A stretch of 64,000 nucleotides of DNA from Lepidodermella squamata (GCA_047495785.1 JBLDXI010000025.1:1860001-1924000); one strand, 5' to 3'. Counted from the stretch's first letter, positions 53,403 through 64,000 are shown. Numbers and translations: made by a program. The notes: generated by a model from the letters alone, not told the origin.

Positions 53403-53862
53403 TAGCTTCGAATTTCGAATTTAATCAGTTGATAGTCATCTCGAAATTCAATCATTCAATGCATTCAATCACCCTCCAGGGTCGCGGATCCAAAACAGAT
53501 TTGAAATTGCGATACATTTCGACTAATTCGAAATTAATTTGTTGACACTCTGATATCATCTTAAAACACCGAAAGTTTGTCACTTGTCACTGAAGTATTC
53601 GTTTCTTTCCAATGCTCTGCTTGTCATTCGCCGAATCGGCGGGCTGAAAAGTCCTTTGTCGACATTGCCGGTTGTCGGTAATAATTATTATCTATCATGC
53701 TATATTAATTGGGTGGTTTACGAACCGCGAAACAAACTCCCCAGTTCATCAATCCGAAAAGCTCAATTTTAATCAATCACATGATTTTAAAAAATGTCGA
53801 GTAGAAAAACTTGGGAATAGTCTTGCTCTAAGCAATTTGGACGTGTCTGATATGTCTAGAGT

Positions 53863-54306
53863 CTAGAGCAACGGAATGGAGGCGGTGGGTGGCGTTAATT
53901 TCGACTTCAACTCGCTGATTTTGTAACGCTTCCGCAAAAGCCGATAGGTTTCCGTTTCACTCCGCCGCGCATTTTCTATATACAAAAAAATAGCGGTAAA
54001 AAAAATAATTCAGATTGAAATGAAACACCAACTTTTCGGCTGCTGGATCTGCGGCGAATTTATTCCCGAAGATTCGTTGAGTCGCTTCAGCACGGCCGCG
54101 TCAACGTTAGCGTTTGGAAAAGCTCGAAAATTGCAGAAATAAAAATCGGCCTTGAAGAGTGTTTGATCGTTCGTGATAACAAGGCGGGGTATCGCGTTCG
54201 ATGGGAATGTCAAATTAACAGCCAGGAACATAGCCCAAAGCAGTTTCACGAAGGAAGCATTGAAATCGTAAAACTCAAGTTCAACAAATTGAGAAGATTT
54301 TCTCAT
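53863..54306 (-). CDS. Possible small secreted peptide precursor, weakly supported
   Basis: Two putative exons, 54306-54033 and 53975-53863, join in phase 1 (A|GTTGGT, GTATATAG|AA). The product includes a hydrophobic stretch FVKLLWAMFLAVNLTF ending PSNA, then IPRLVITNDQTLFKADFYF, a Glu/Asn-rich part and, in exon 2, basic text ARRSETETYRLLRKRYK to a stop. The frame runs cleanly through both pieces and GC content is raised, but the donor is weak, the N-terminus before the hydrophobic segment is unusual, and I recognise no family. It could be a peptide precursor with dibasic processing, or noise. Confidence 0.3.
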
Positions 54307-55160
54307 GTTAAATCTAAAAAACGGGATAAAATCAACGTTGAAAGAATTTTGTTGAAAATAAAACGGTTTTGACTCGCAAGGCGACAGGAGTCACGATTTG
54401 CACGCAGGTAAAAATCACGAGACTTTGTGACCTTCTTACCTACATGGAAGTTTGATCGTTAATTTCATGTACCGTACTGCCCGGATTTAAAGCCATGCCA
54501 TTCATTTTTTAGCACTCGACCCAGCGACTATTAGCGTTAAAACTGTCAATAAAATGTTCAAAAAGGAGGTCACTGAAAATTATTTTTGCGAAAATTTTAT
54601 AAAAATCCTTAGTTTTTTCAATAATATAAAACCCGATAAAATGAAAATTTATTTAAAAATTTCTCCTGATAAAAACATATTTAAAAAAATCGGTCATTTC
54701 CAGAGAGAGCTTGAAAACGAGGTTATCCGAATTTATTTGAGCATAAAAAGTCGATTTTATCGGGGTGAATTGGTCGACCTAAGCCTGATACTGGAAAATC
54801 CGAAGATAGTTCCGAAGTTCTCCAAACCAATTTCAAACGCGATCAATTGTGTTTGAAAATTTATTCAACTGCATGATTTTAGGTGTTTTATAGGGCCTTT
54901 TGGGAAAAACCCGACTATTTTTGTCAAATTATCGATACGTAAAAAATATAGGGAAAGATAACATCAGGTGCCTTGGGTGAAATGCCAATGACAGCTCTGT
55001 TGTTGCTGTCTGTTAATGCCACAATGTATTTTAATTTCTATTTCGGGGTTAAATTTTCGGATATAAAAAGTAATTAGTCCGATCGAAATAATGAGTTGAC
55101 CCCGCATTGAGGGAAAATTTGAACTAAATAAAGGACAGTGCGGCTAAAAATATTGGGCTT
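54307..55160. other. Gene-poor AT-rich stretch
   Basis: A 100-codon Lys/Ile/Phe-rich frame at 54554-54856 follows from base composition rather than coding. Nothing else supported. Confidence 0.4.
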
Positions 55161-55163
55161 TCT

Positions 55164-55191
55164 GGTTAGGGTTAGGGTTAGGGTTAGGGTT
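55164..55191. repeat. Interstitial telomere-like repeat (ggttag)4
   Basis: Four and two-thirds perfect copies of ggttag/TTAGGG. Too short and internal to be a chromosome end. TTAGGG is the ancestral animal telomere unit; many arthropods use TTAGG and nematodes TTAGGC. Confidence 0.9.
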
Positions 55192-56039
55192 GAAGTTAAA
55201 ATTTAAAATTATGTATACTACGTCCCTTTTTTAATGATTCGGTGGAATCCTAGCAACTGTAGGAAATTCCTGTTTTAACTGCGGTTGATGAAAAGGCAGT
55301 GATTTTATACTTTTCGGGAATTTGAATTCTAACATCTTAGCGATGAGAATTAGGTATAATTAAACAGCTACCCTAACTTGATATAGACGTCTCATTGTCA
55401 CGCTTCAATCACTCCGGCTATTTACGCATCGATACAGCAGAAGATAGATATAATTTGATTTTTATGACATTCCCTAAATCGACCCGGTTGATTTTTTTGT
55501 CTACTGACAATAAACTCGGAAGCGAACCTTGCTAATTTGTTACCTATCGCTCACATTACACACCCGTTCAATTAGGGCTATAGATCATTGAGTATCCGAC
55601 TTAAATGCGATATGGCTTTCTAAATAAAAAGCAAGTGCGCACGGCACCGTACCCAGACATTTTGCGATGGCCCGTCATTAATTGCGCTTGTAATATAAAG
55701 GCACCTATATCGATTAGGATCAATTTACAGGACGCAGGTGTCAAATGTCATATGAGATGAAAAAGTGTCAGAATGTCAAGCCATGCGATGCAACTTGTCG
55801 GAATTATTTACCGAAGATGAGAGTCTCTTTTACCGAGGGAAACTCGAAATATTGCCGCTGATATAGCGCTATTATATAGGAAATCTAATTATATTGCCTA
55901 TATATTCGCAATAGACAAGCCGAACAAAATGTCAGACTCATTTATAGCAATATTTTGCGTTTCGACGCTAAATGCGCTAATTAAAAATTTAATTTTCGAA
56001 AAGGGTGTGTCAACCACGTATCCTTAATTTGAGACACTT

Positions 56040-56240
56040 GCGCTAGATTTCTCCAAAATAGGTTTTTGCCGAGTTTCGCTTCTTCACTAAAACATCAATC
56101 ATTTGTGACTTTTGTAAGTGATTTTCCCAATATCGATTCCAAGTATCGATTAAACAAACCAGTGATTTTTCCAATATCAATAATAAACAATCTTGATGAA
56201 AACAAAAATCGAAAATGCTTCTAAATAGCTTATTTGCAGT
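56040..56240 (-). repeat. Dispersed repeat family R1, inverted copy
   Basis: Reverse complement contains gatattggaaaaatcactgg, cgatacttggaatcgatatt and an agaaatctagcgc end, matching R1 in order. The surrounding 55200-56700 has no supported gene. Confidence 0.6.
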
Positions 56241-56781
56241 TGAAATAGAAAGTCCAAGCCTGGTTCAGAGAGGGCATCGAAGCCCACTTTTGATCTTTGT
56301 TTTTCAAGGTGTTTGCAAAAGCCATCATATCAATTTTCCCGCGCTCGCAAGTGCTTGAATTTCCTTAACTCAACCTTATTTCCTGTTCTCAATTAAGTAA
56401 ATATTATGCCACATTAAGACGTCTGCTTTTTGTAGCTTCCTACCCCGCAAATAGGTGCTATGTAGATTTTTTTAATTTGGAGTAACAGGACACGGCAATG
56501 CTCCAAGAATCAAAAACGCTGCATTATATGTCGAAATGACCTCTGCCGATGGACTTCGAGTTTCTCACAAAAAAGGAAACCAAATAATCTGTTTCACAAA
56601 CACTTTTGGGTGAATGGGTTCGATACAGGTGACATTTTAAATTCCCAGCATGCTTTGATTTCAGTGAGGCTGTTCTTGGTGACTTCGCTGGAATTGACAA
56701 AATCACGATGATTTTTGTCCAAGACACAAGTGCACTATAAATGGCAAAAAGTAACTGCAAAATTTGATGAGACGGGTATAT

Positions 56782-57096
56782 ACCTCACTTGCGCATTTAT
56801 TTCGAAATCATTCCAATTTGTTAGTGTTTCGCTGTCGCTGAGCCACCATTATTATGAAAAATTTCAAGAAATGGGTTGGGCTGCCGAAAAACGCAATAGT
56901 AGAACTGTCGAACGAACAAGCACGACAGGTGTGTCGCAAAATGATGCGCAGTACGTGTTTACAATTTTCAATAAAAAAAATTAAAATTATGTGGCTCGGT
57001 GGCTGTGATTTCGAAATGAATGCGCAAGTGATGGAAATTTTATAAAAATTTAATGCGCAAGTGATAAATGCGCAAATGACAAATGCGCAAGTGAGG
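56782..57096. mobile_element. MITE-like element with inverted and subterminal tandem repeats
   Basis: Left end cctcacttgcgcatttattt and right end aaatgcgcaagtgagg are inverted copies. The left arm also pairs with an inner right copy including atttcgaaat. The right end has three to four tandem aatgcgcaagtga units. No convincing target duplication. The 63-codon frame inside (56854-57045) is not recognisable as transposase. Confidence 0.65.
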
Positions 57097-57129
57097 GTAA
57101 TCCGATGATACAAATAATTATGCTGCAAT

Positions 57130-58471
57130 TGTGAATGTTTTAGAAAGAAAGGATTGTGCGTGAACTGAAGTCCGATAAGTCCCTTTCGCGTACCTCCTTG
57201 AGTGATTGATTGAATGACCTATAATAGAATTAAACATTCTAACCGTTACCCGAAATAGGCGTCATGGTCACAATTTGATTAGAAAAGCACAATGTGAACT
57301 ATTCGCCGGCGCGGAAAAAGTCCGCAAAGCGATTTTTCTATAGATAAATCGTAAACACGCTTTTTCACATCCTGCGAAATTCTTGCAGCCTTAAAATGTC
57401 CTGTAAAAGATGCCACCTATGCTCGAGAAGGGGTAATCGACCCGTTTCTGCGTATAGGATTTGTAATTTTTGTTGCACAGGTAAAGATGGACATGACAAT
57501 GGTGCCTCGGGTTCAATTCTCTGCGACTGCACTATATTTTAAATGCTCATATTTTCAATTTTAATAGTTTATTCCACCTTTTGGAAGCCTGATGAGCCGA
57601 TTTGAACTAATTTGTAAAGTCGCGCCAAAGCCGGTTAACTAAATCGGAAAAATTCGCACTAAATGGTCGCCGATTATTTTTACGGGAATTTATTTACCGA
57701 AAAGGGAACTCGTAAACCGCGGCGATCCTATATTGGAACCAGGGGCAGGTTTTCCGAACGGTTAAAATCATTTCGGGTAATACGATAAACGATAAGCTAA
57801 ATGGAGACGTAAGTGGCCCTTTCTAACTCATTCAAATGTTAGCATAAAAATTCGAGATTAATGAAAAAATTTAGAGCGAGTAAAAAGTTGAATAATGGTT
57901 CTATGAGCTGGCGATTTAAGAGCAGAAAACGCAATATTTATGATAAATAATAAACCTTGCTAAAATAATATATTCCAAGAATTTCAGACATTACCTTGCG
58001 ATGTGAAATGGTGAAAATATTATTTCTAGAAAGAATAGCCTGATTCGGAGGGGATAACGCCTTTCTGATTGGCACAAGTGACTTCTTCAACTTTTGTCCT
58101 ATAGCTCAGATTTCGCTAAAAATCTGTGGCGCAAAAGCTCTACCCACTCCACCCTACGTTCCACCGCAAGCTCACGCATTTCCTCTGTAATTTCATTCCC
58201 TCATTTTTAGCCCTGACGTTCATCAATTGATAGAAAAAAAAACGAAATATCTCAATTTCAGCATGTCAAAGTCCGCCGGATGAATTGGGCGAGTAAAAAT
58301 TGCGAAAGCGCTTCAACTACGCCTTCATATGACGCAAAAATACGCATTTCAACTTCAACGCCCGATTCGATGGACAAAAACAATTTATTTCGATTTTAAT
58401 AATTTTGTTTAAAACAAATTTCGACGAAACAATCCGCGATAAAATTGTCAGAGTGAGATAGAATTTTTTGA
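57130..58471. other. Gene-poor region
   Basis: No coding exon, RNA gene or repeat that I can support. A B-box-like ggttcaattct near 57508 has no matching tRNA cloverleaf. Confidence 0.4.
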
Positions 58472-60999
58472 TCAGCTAGACGGATTTATAGTAGCAGCCA
58501 GCGCCGGGGCTCGCCATTCGGGCTTCAGCTCGATCAGCAGTTGCTTCAGCGCCGCCGTGATCGGAATCCGCGACGCTTCTCGCATTTGAATCATCCGCTT
58601 CAACTCCTGGTGGTCCATCAACAGGCCGAACCCGTCGTACAGCTTCAACCCGGTTGATTTATCTTCAGTATGCGGGATCACGCCGTCCGCGTTCAAATCG
58701 TCGTAGTGAATAGCGACCAGCCAACCGCGTTGAACGGTCATTTGGTCGGATTTCGCGACGTCGTACGTCACCCAGCCGGCTTCGCCTGTTGTTGTGATGG
58801 TGTTGAAGCCCATCCACGTGCCCTGGTCGGTGACGTTGTCGTAGCGAATGACGTCGATGTAGACGACCTTGCCCGGTGTTGGGTTGTAGTCGATAAATTT
58901 CCATTGCGTAACGACTCCCGTGCATGGAAACTAAGAAAATTAAAATATTTTCGAAATATATACTGGGCGAGCTATAATAAAAAAATTCGCAAATTTTAAG
59001 GACGAAAACACGGTTATCTCAGAAAGTATCTATTCAATTGAAAAAGGACCTTTTTGCGGAATATTTAATCTAATATTTCGAGGATTCATGAACCATGAAC
59101 CAGCCTGAAGCCTCAGAATTCGCTTTTGAAATCGCAGAAAATTGATCAATTCGCATTTTTTCAGAGTTGCAGAAAAAAATTAAAAGCATTTTCATGAGAA
59201 AAACTTTTTCATCAGAAAACCTAAAATAATCGACATGAAATTTGCCTCATTGAAATTCAAACTTTTTCGATCATCTCTACCAAGCCCAGGAACCTAACAA
59301 CTCAGTTCTATTTATTCGGCCCTTTGCTCCAATTAACTCCAAAATCATTCATATTTTGAGAAACCATTGAGTTGGCGGAGTTCAAAGTGACGTAAAAAAG
59401 GTTCAATACTGACTTCGAACGGATTTTTCTGTCTCAAAAATATTCCTAACACAAATAACCCTTTGCCGAATCAACATCAACTTCGGAATCACTAGATATC
59501 CGCGGTCGCCAAGTCTTTCTTGAAGTTCCCTCATTTGCTACAAATTTGAAACTTGGTTCCGAGTGTCGGATAATTAAAGTCACATTTTAGGATGTCGGAT
59601 AAAATACGACATATGTCTGATAATAGAAGACATACCTATGTCTGATGAAAAAAGTCACACCCATTTTCACGTTCAAATTAAAATTTTTGGAAATTTCCTG
59701 AATATATTTTGAAAATACTAGAGGGTTGGAATTAGCCTGCGATCCACGCCCAGCGCCGCGACTATTTGCACCCGCAATAAACATTTTCGGGGCGACATTT
59801 GCGCTCTTTAATCCGAGGTTTAGAATGCTTTGTAATTTATTTTTGGTGACCGTTGAGTTCAGGGAGCAAGTTGACATAAAACGATAATATTTATGAATTT
59901 CGCCTCAAGTGTCTAGAAATAGGCCAAAAGTTTATTAGAGTGTCGGGGCACAAATTTCGAAGTTCGAAAATGTCCGCTCGCAATCAGTCTATGTATATCG
60001 TAAGGTCTATTGCGGTTTCTGCAATTATTTAAGTGTCAAAGCGAATGATTTAATTATTTATTTCAATTAACTTCATCACAAAAAAACAGCCAGCAATATT
60101 TAAAATTTAATTTGGTTAAATTTAAGCACCTTTCGAGCCGGCATTATCAAGTCTTTTTTGGATTTGTTTTTTTTGGATTGACCCACCCACACGATCTTTT
60201 GGAGATGGCGTCTATTTTTGGTAAAATTCTCGAAAATACATTTATAAATAATTTCAATTTCTATCTAAAGTAGAGTCGTCATATGAAAATAACGTTTGAA
60301 ATTTTCAACCAACCCACAATTCTATTGTAAAACAATTTGTCGCTATAGGTCTGTGACGTACCCGTGGTTTTAAATATCAGAATTTCCGCTTCAAAAATCG
60401 TAGGCTTTCTACATCCTTCTCAATGGAATATTTTAGACCCAAGTGCGGCCGAGATCAAGTTATGAGTGGAATCTTCAGGGTTAAATTTGAATTTTTTCAA
60501 GGTTTAAACTGCGAAGAGTAAAATTATCTTTTACCGTCATCGAGAGATAGAGCTGAATTTCAGTCGAAACTTCGGTGAACAGCGTCGGATCAGGTTCGTT
60601 GCAGAAGCCGAACGAGCACGTGTTGCAAGGCATTTTCGGCCTCGAACTTGATTTCCTAACCTCAATCGACCCATTCTTCTCATCCTTCAACTCGGGCGGT
60701 ACTGAACTCGGCACTGAGTGATGAATAGCCATGCGGCTCTCTTCGGTATTCGTCGGCGCTGAAATCGGGTGAGAAACGGCCTTCACCGGGTGGGAAATGT
60801 GTTTAGAAGTCGTGTCGTGGCCGGCGGCTCCTCGAATTCGCATGTACATTCGGAAAATATCGGCGCCAGTTCGGAAAAAGTAGCCGCACGAGAACCCAAC
60901 GGCAAATAGGCATACGTAGAAGACAATTGGAGAAGCGCAAAATCGGCGAATTTTACTCGGCGGGCGTGCAGAGCCGGGCACTGGCGAGTATTTCGTCAT
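58472..60999 (-). CDS. Type II membrane protein with a predicted beta-sandwich ectodomain, unrecognised
   Basis: Two exons, 60999-60535 and 58930-58472, phase 0 (ACG|GTAAAAG, TTCTTAG|TTT), about 307 residues. A short basic cytoplasmic tail (MTKYSPVPGSARPPSKIRRF) precedes one membrane helix (IVFYVCLFAVGFSCGYFF). A Ser/His/Pro-rich stalk follows, then CNTCSFGFCNEPDPTLFTEV. From the end of exon 1 a compact domain reads FPCTGVVTQWKFIDYNPTPG, VVYIDVIRYDNVTDQGTWMG, EAGWVTYDVA and VQRGWLVAIHYDD; alternating hydrophobic strands and Gly turns look like an extracellular jelly-roll. A helical tail ends INPSS. Function unknown; a cell-surface binding role is inferred from layout only. The 1.6-kb intron has a GC-rich open patch at 59740-59870 that I did not include. 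Confidence 0.75.
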
Positions 61000-61214
61000 T
61001 TTTTCAATCAAGACAAAAACAAGAAGAAAAATCAGCAGTGGGCAATGTGAGCAGGTATTGTGTTGTTTTCAGCGACAGTCGATCGCTCTTCCACTATCAA
61101 CAATAAAATGTTCTATAGAAAAATATCAAAATATTGATAAGTTAATTAGACAAAAGTTGTAATTTCGATCTGGACCTCTCCAGAAAGCTCAGATCGGAGA
61201 TCCATGTTTTTGAA

Positions 61215-61337
61215 GCACATTATCAGGCCCGCCTACGTTACGGCTCTGCGCGCGCTCCTATTGGTCAATGGCGCGCGAAATGGCCGGCCAGTAGGAACGC
61301 GCGCAGAGCCGTAACGTAGGCGGGCCTGATAATGTGC
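61215..61337. mobile_element. 123-bp foldback MITE with 9-bp target duplication (MULE-like)
   Basis: Left arm gcacattatcaggcccgcct followed by acgttacggctctgcgcgcg from 61215; the right arm ending at 61337 is its exact complement for 40 bases, then nearly so for several more. Only about 30 bp of loop remain. Flanks gtttttgaa (61206-61214) and gtttttgta (61338-61346) are a 9-bp direct repeat with one mismatch, the length made by Mutator-like transposases. Confidence 0.85.
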
Positions 61338-61569
61338 GTTTTTGTAGGCCAAACCCCGATTTTCTTGAAAATTTATAAGGGTAACTGAAGGCACTATCTA
61401 CTTAACTGGAGTTGAAGAAAGCCAGTTTTATATAATTACTATAATTAATAATTATTTTGCCGAAGGCAGCCTTTTCAAAAGGGTAGCTAAAAGGATCACA
61501 ATTTCCCAAAATTTTCGCGAGCGTTTCTTTTGTTGATCGTTGATCGATAATTCTGCCCTCGCTGGAACT

Positions 61570-61800
61570 AAACAATTTTTTAAGCTCCCACGTAACTATG
61601 TGGAAATACTTTTTCAAAATGTTCGGATACTGGAAAAATCACTGATTTGTAAAATCAATACTTGGAATCGATAATCGATATCGGCTTCACATGCTGAGGT
61701 ATGCAGTAGTAATATTAATCGATCAGTTCATGATCATAAAAATTCTAGGAAAGGCGTGGAACTCGAATATAGGGAACTCCCGTGCTGAGAATTCAAATTT
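61570..61800 (+). repeat. Dispersed repeat family R1, copy 3
   Basis: ggatactggaaaaatcactg, aaatcaatacttggaatcga, a duplicated atcgatatcggctt and an end agggaactcccgtgctgag parallel copies at 38295 and 53041. Confidence 0.6.
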
Positions 61801-62317
61801 CAAAATTACTCAAAATGTTTAAAATTTTCATTTAAAATCAAAATTTTATAAAATACCTAATTCTGAGATTAAGCGCCCGCTCATCATTTTGAGAATACAG
61901 CGTAATCATGACTCATTTTCAACACATTTTTAAATCCCTCTCGCATTTGGGACTGAATTTTGAATTTTGGCACAGCCACGCATAAAGCAGGAGAATTATT
62001 TCGCAAAAAAAATCAATCTCAATTGAATTCCAATATTCGAACGTGGGTGAAAAAACAGAAATATTTCGTATTTCTTCAGATAACTGACGGGAAAAAATAT
62101 CATATTTTTAGAATAAAACTTCCATTCCTAAACAAATTAAAATTCGATAATTTTAATCAATAAATTAACACTAATTTTTCAGCAGATTTCGGGAGGCTTG
62201 CTAAGCCGATTTTTTTGGCTTGTGTAAGTGAAGTTGAAGGGGCTGACATTTTGACGTATAAAACGGAAAAAATCAGCTTGTCTTAGCCGTCGCTGAGCCG
62301 ATAATTGCGCACTTTCC

Positions 62318-62340
62318 CACTCGCTATTTAAACCCGCGAA
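62318..62340 (+). promoter_or_regulatory. TATA-like box of the prohormone gene
   Basis: ctatttaaacccgc lies about 105 bp upstream of ATG 62431, with a ttattcacaaaat-type leader starting some 30 bp later. Position suits a core promoter. Confidence 0.5.
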
Positions 62341-62430
62341 AAATATTCCGCCACTAAAAGCTTTTTTATTCACAAAATTATTTTATTATTACCCCCCACA
62401 ATCTATCAATCAAAAATATTTTCTACAAAA

Positions 62431-62883
62431 ATGTCCATGAAACTTGCGTTTATCAGCTTTTTCCTCCTAGCCGTTTCTTGCGGCTACCTGAACGCCGATG
62501 AAGAGATCAAGCGTGCAATGAGCAAGCCTGTCCTTAAATCGTGGACTCGAGGCCAGAAGTACGGCCCTGGGCTGCACATCGTCGCGCGGCAGCGTCGCCA
62601 CATCGACCCCGAAGACTGGGTTGAAGCTGATGAAGATGATGAGTCGGTTGCCAAGCGCCGCGTCCCAGCCGCCCTTCAATTCGCCGCCAAGTACGCCAAT
62701 GAGAAGCGAGATGGCTACGATGATGATGCGTTCTTCTTCAAGACGAAACGCGCCTTCCCAGGCCTGATGGCGGCTTCGAGGGCTCGCAACAACGGCGGCG
62801 GGTATCGCTTCAAGCCAACCAGCTACAACAGCCTCTATCCATCATCGTCGTTCGAGCAGGATGAAGATGATGAAATGATGTGA
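62431..62883 (+). CDS. Secreted prohormone / neuropeptide-like precursor with several dibasic sites
   Basis: Intronless, 150 residues. Signal peptide MSMKLAFISFFLLAVSCGYL, then NADEEIKR. Dibasic or multibasic sites are KR 27-28, RQRR 53-56, KRR 75-77, KR 92-93 and KTKR 104-107. Predicted products: 29-52 (starts AMSKPVLKSW), acidic spacer 57-74, 78-91 VPAALQFAAKYANE, acidic 94-103 DGYDDDAFFF, and 108-150 starting AFPGLMAASRAR with an acidic end. No Gly precedes any site, so C-terminal amidation is not predicted. Alternation of basic/neutral peptides with acidic spacers is typical of neuropeptide precursors. A TATA-like box upstream and AATAAA signals at about 62970-62990 frame the gene as one compact exon. 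Peptide family not recognised; an antimicrobial precursor is an alternative. Confidence 0.7.
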   Translation: MSMKLAFISFFLLAVSCGYLNADEEIKRAMSKPVLKSWTRGQKYGPGLHIVARQRRHIDPEDWVEADEDDESVAKRRVPAALQFAAKYANEKRDGYDDDAFFFKTKRAFPGLMAASRARNNGGGYRFKPTSYNSLYPSSSFEQDEDDEMM

Positions 62884-62974
62884 TCATGAAAAACTGGTTA
62901 AAAATTATTTTAAAACTTGATTATATATAGTAGGATTTGCCAGCCTGTTTCTTACTCCCAGTGTTCTGTGAAAG

Positions 62975-62995
62975 TGTTAATAAACAAAATAAAAC
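62975..62995 (+). terminator. Polyadenylation signals of the prohormone gene
   Basis: gttaataaacaaaataaaac holds two AATAAA hexamers about 95-105 bp after the stop codon. Confidence 0.7.
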
Positions 62996-63076
62996 GTTGA
63001 GGTAGGACGCAGGGTGGATCATTTATTTGCTTGGCTTGACCGACTTAATTTCGCGCCTCTCATTCAGCTTATATTA

Positions 63077-63918
63077 GTGGCTTTTACACTGGCTTTTTTG
63101 ACTCCGTTTAAAACAGGGTAAGTAACGTCAACCGGTTTTCAACCGATGGTGTGAACACCTAAAAAACATAGGTCAGTTAAGTTTTTTTAACGCAACCCGG
63201 ATGACGTTGCTTAACGTGTTAAAAATCACGTTTATAACGTCAACCAGTTCGAAACAGGTTGCATAAAATAGCGGTGTGAACACTATTTAACGTCAACGCG
63301 TTGAAATTTACCATTCCCGCTCAAGTCACCATTCGTTTGATGCCGCGATAAAATTTACCTGGACGCCGAAAATTCGTATAAAAATAGGATATTAACTCAG
63401 CTGAACTGTCTTCATTTTATGACACCAAAATCCTCGCCGTACTATAAGCGTGGAATTTCTGGATAAATTATGCTTCGCAAATTTTTAGCCAATTTTTATG
63501 ATTGAAATTTTTATATGCAATATGCATGGGAAATTGCTGTGAATAATTTACAATCCAACTAGCTACCACAGCGCGCAAAGTTTCGCTTCGCGAAATTCTT
63601 GTAATAGCGAAAAATTAAAAATAATGTCAGCTTTCTAAAATTATTCAGAATTTTAAAAAAAAATGATGAAATTTGTTCTTGAACCGTAGGTAATACTAAC
63701 AGGTATAAATTTGGCATGATATCCTAATTATCAAAGCTAGGTAAACTTTTTCAATCCTTACATATTTCTCTTTAACGTAGATCTAAGCAACCGATATAAC
63801 CTTGCGTGTAAACGACGACAGTTTGCAACAGCTATTACGCAACAAGCCATGTCGTTAATTAGGTTTAAACCGTCAACGCGTTGAAGTTGTTTGGGAAAAA
63901 AGCCAGTGTAAAAGCCAC
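63077..63918. mobile_element. 842-bp non-autonomous DNA transposon
   Basis: Perfect 23-bp terminal inverted repeats (gtggcttttacactggcttt... at 63077-63099 and its complement at 63896-63918) flanked by identical 5-bp direct repeats tatta (63072-63076, 63919-63923). Inside are several copies of aacgtcaacc/gcgttga and of ggtgtgaacac, in both orientations near the ends. No transposase frame. It starts about 80 bp after the prohormone polyadenylation signals. Confidence 0.85.
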
Positions 63919-64000
63919 TATTATTGATGTGAGGCGTTGTAACAGCAGACACGTGCTCGCAATATGCTTCATGTTGCAAATTTAAACTCTATGACAGAAT

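Noticed and set aside
54554-54856. 100-codon plus-strand frame
   Set aside because: Lys/Ile/Phe-rich composition follows from AT-rich DNA; no motif, no splice context, no promoter.
55164-55191. TTAGGG repeats as a chromosome end
   Set aside because: Fewer than five units, unique sequence on both sides; an interstitial repeat only.
57460-57535. tRNA gene suggested by ggttcaattct
   Set aside because: No matching acceptor stem, anticodon arm or A box at the right distance.
59700-59877. GC-rich frame MSTCSLNSTV... as an extra exon of the type II membrane protein
   Set aside because: No acceptor site at its 5' side, and the two accepted exons join in phase without it.

Overview
This is nuclear DNA of a small-genome animal. 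Its genes have GC-richer exons split by mostly short, AT-rich introns (GT-AG, usually ending TTTCAG or TTTTAG). Gene content is bilaterian: a NALCN sodium-leak channel, an animal chitin synthase, the Hippo kinase MST, a brainiac-type glycosyltransferase, DAXX, RPGR, SSNA1, PGS1, a GABA-B-type receptor and several secreted-peptide genes. Chitin synthase, the brainiac-like enzyme and the NALCN pore layout (alternative K/E exons in repeat II, fixed E in repeat III) point to a protostome. A compact ecdysozoan such as a tardigrade is my best guess; a typical nematode fits less well because, as far as I recall, nematode NALCN carries its lysine in repeat III. The species cannot be fixed from the sequence.

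Layout. 1-5 kb: a partial single-pass membrane protein gene (runs off the left edge), a small Cys-rich secreted protein gene and SSNA1, all on minus. 5.6-11.8 kb: a brainiac-like beta-1,3-glycosyltransferase and the MST/Hippo kinase, both minus. 12.9-29.8 kb: a 17-kb NALCN gene on minus in 14 constitutive-type exon positions, one filled by either of two mutually exclusive pore exons. A GABA-B-like receptor gene lies on the plus strand inside a NALCN intron. 30.2-32.6 kb: an intronless RPGR-like gene with a C-terminal prenylation box. 33.3-39.6 kb: PGS1 and DAXX on plus, only 76 bp apart as in an operon. The DAXX intron holds remains of a LINE and of a Mutator-like transposon on minus. 40.5-52 kb: two related small secreted-peptide genes flank an eight-exon chitin synthase gene, all minus. 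53.8-64 kb is gene-poor: a doubtful peptide gene, an unrecognised type II membrane protein, a multi-peptide prohormone gene, and several MITE-like elements and dispersed repeats.

Themes. Excitability and secretion (NALCN, GABA-B-like receptor, peptide precursors), cilium/centrosome (SSNA1, RPGR), cuticle/extracellular matrix (chitin synthase), growth control (MST), glycolipid synthesis (brn), cardiolipin precursor synthesis (PGS1) and chromatin (DAXX). I see no shared pathway that would explain the linkage apart from the PGS1-DAXX pair. All exon boundaries were read by eye from splice signals, phase agreement and remembered family alignments; none was tested by computation or transcript data.
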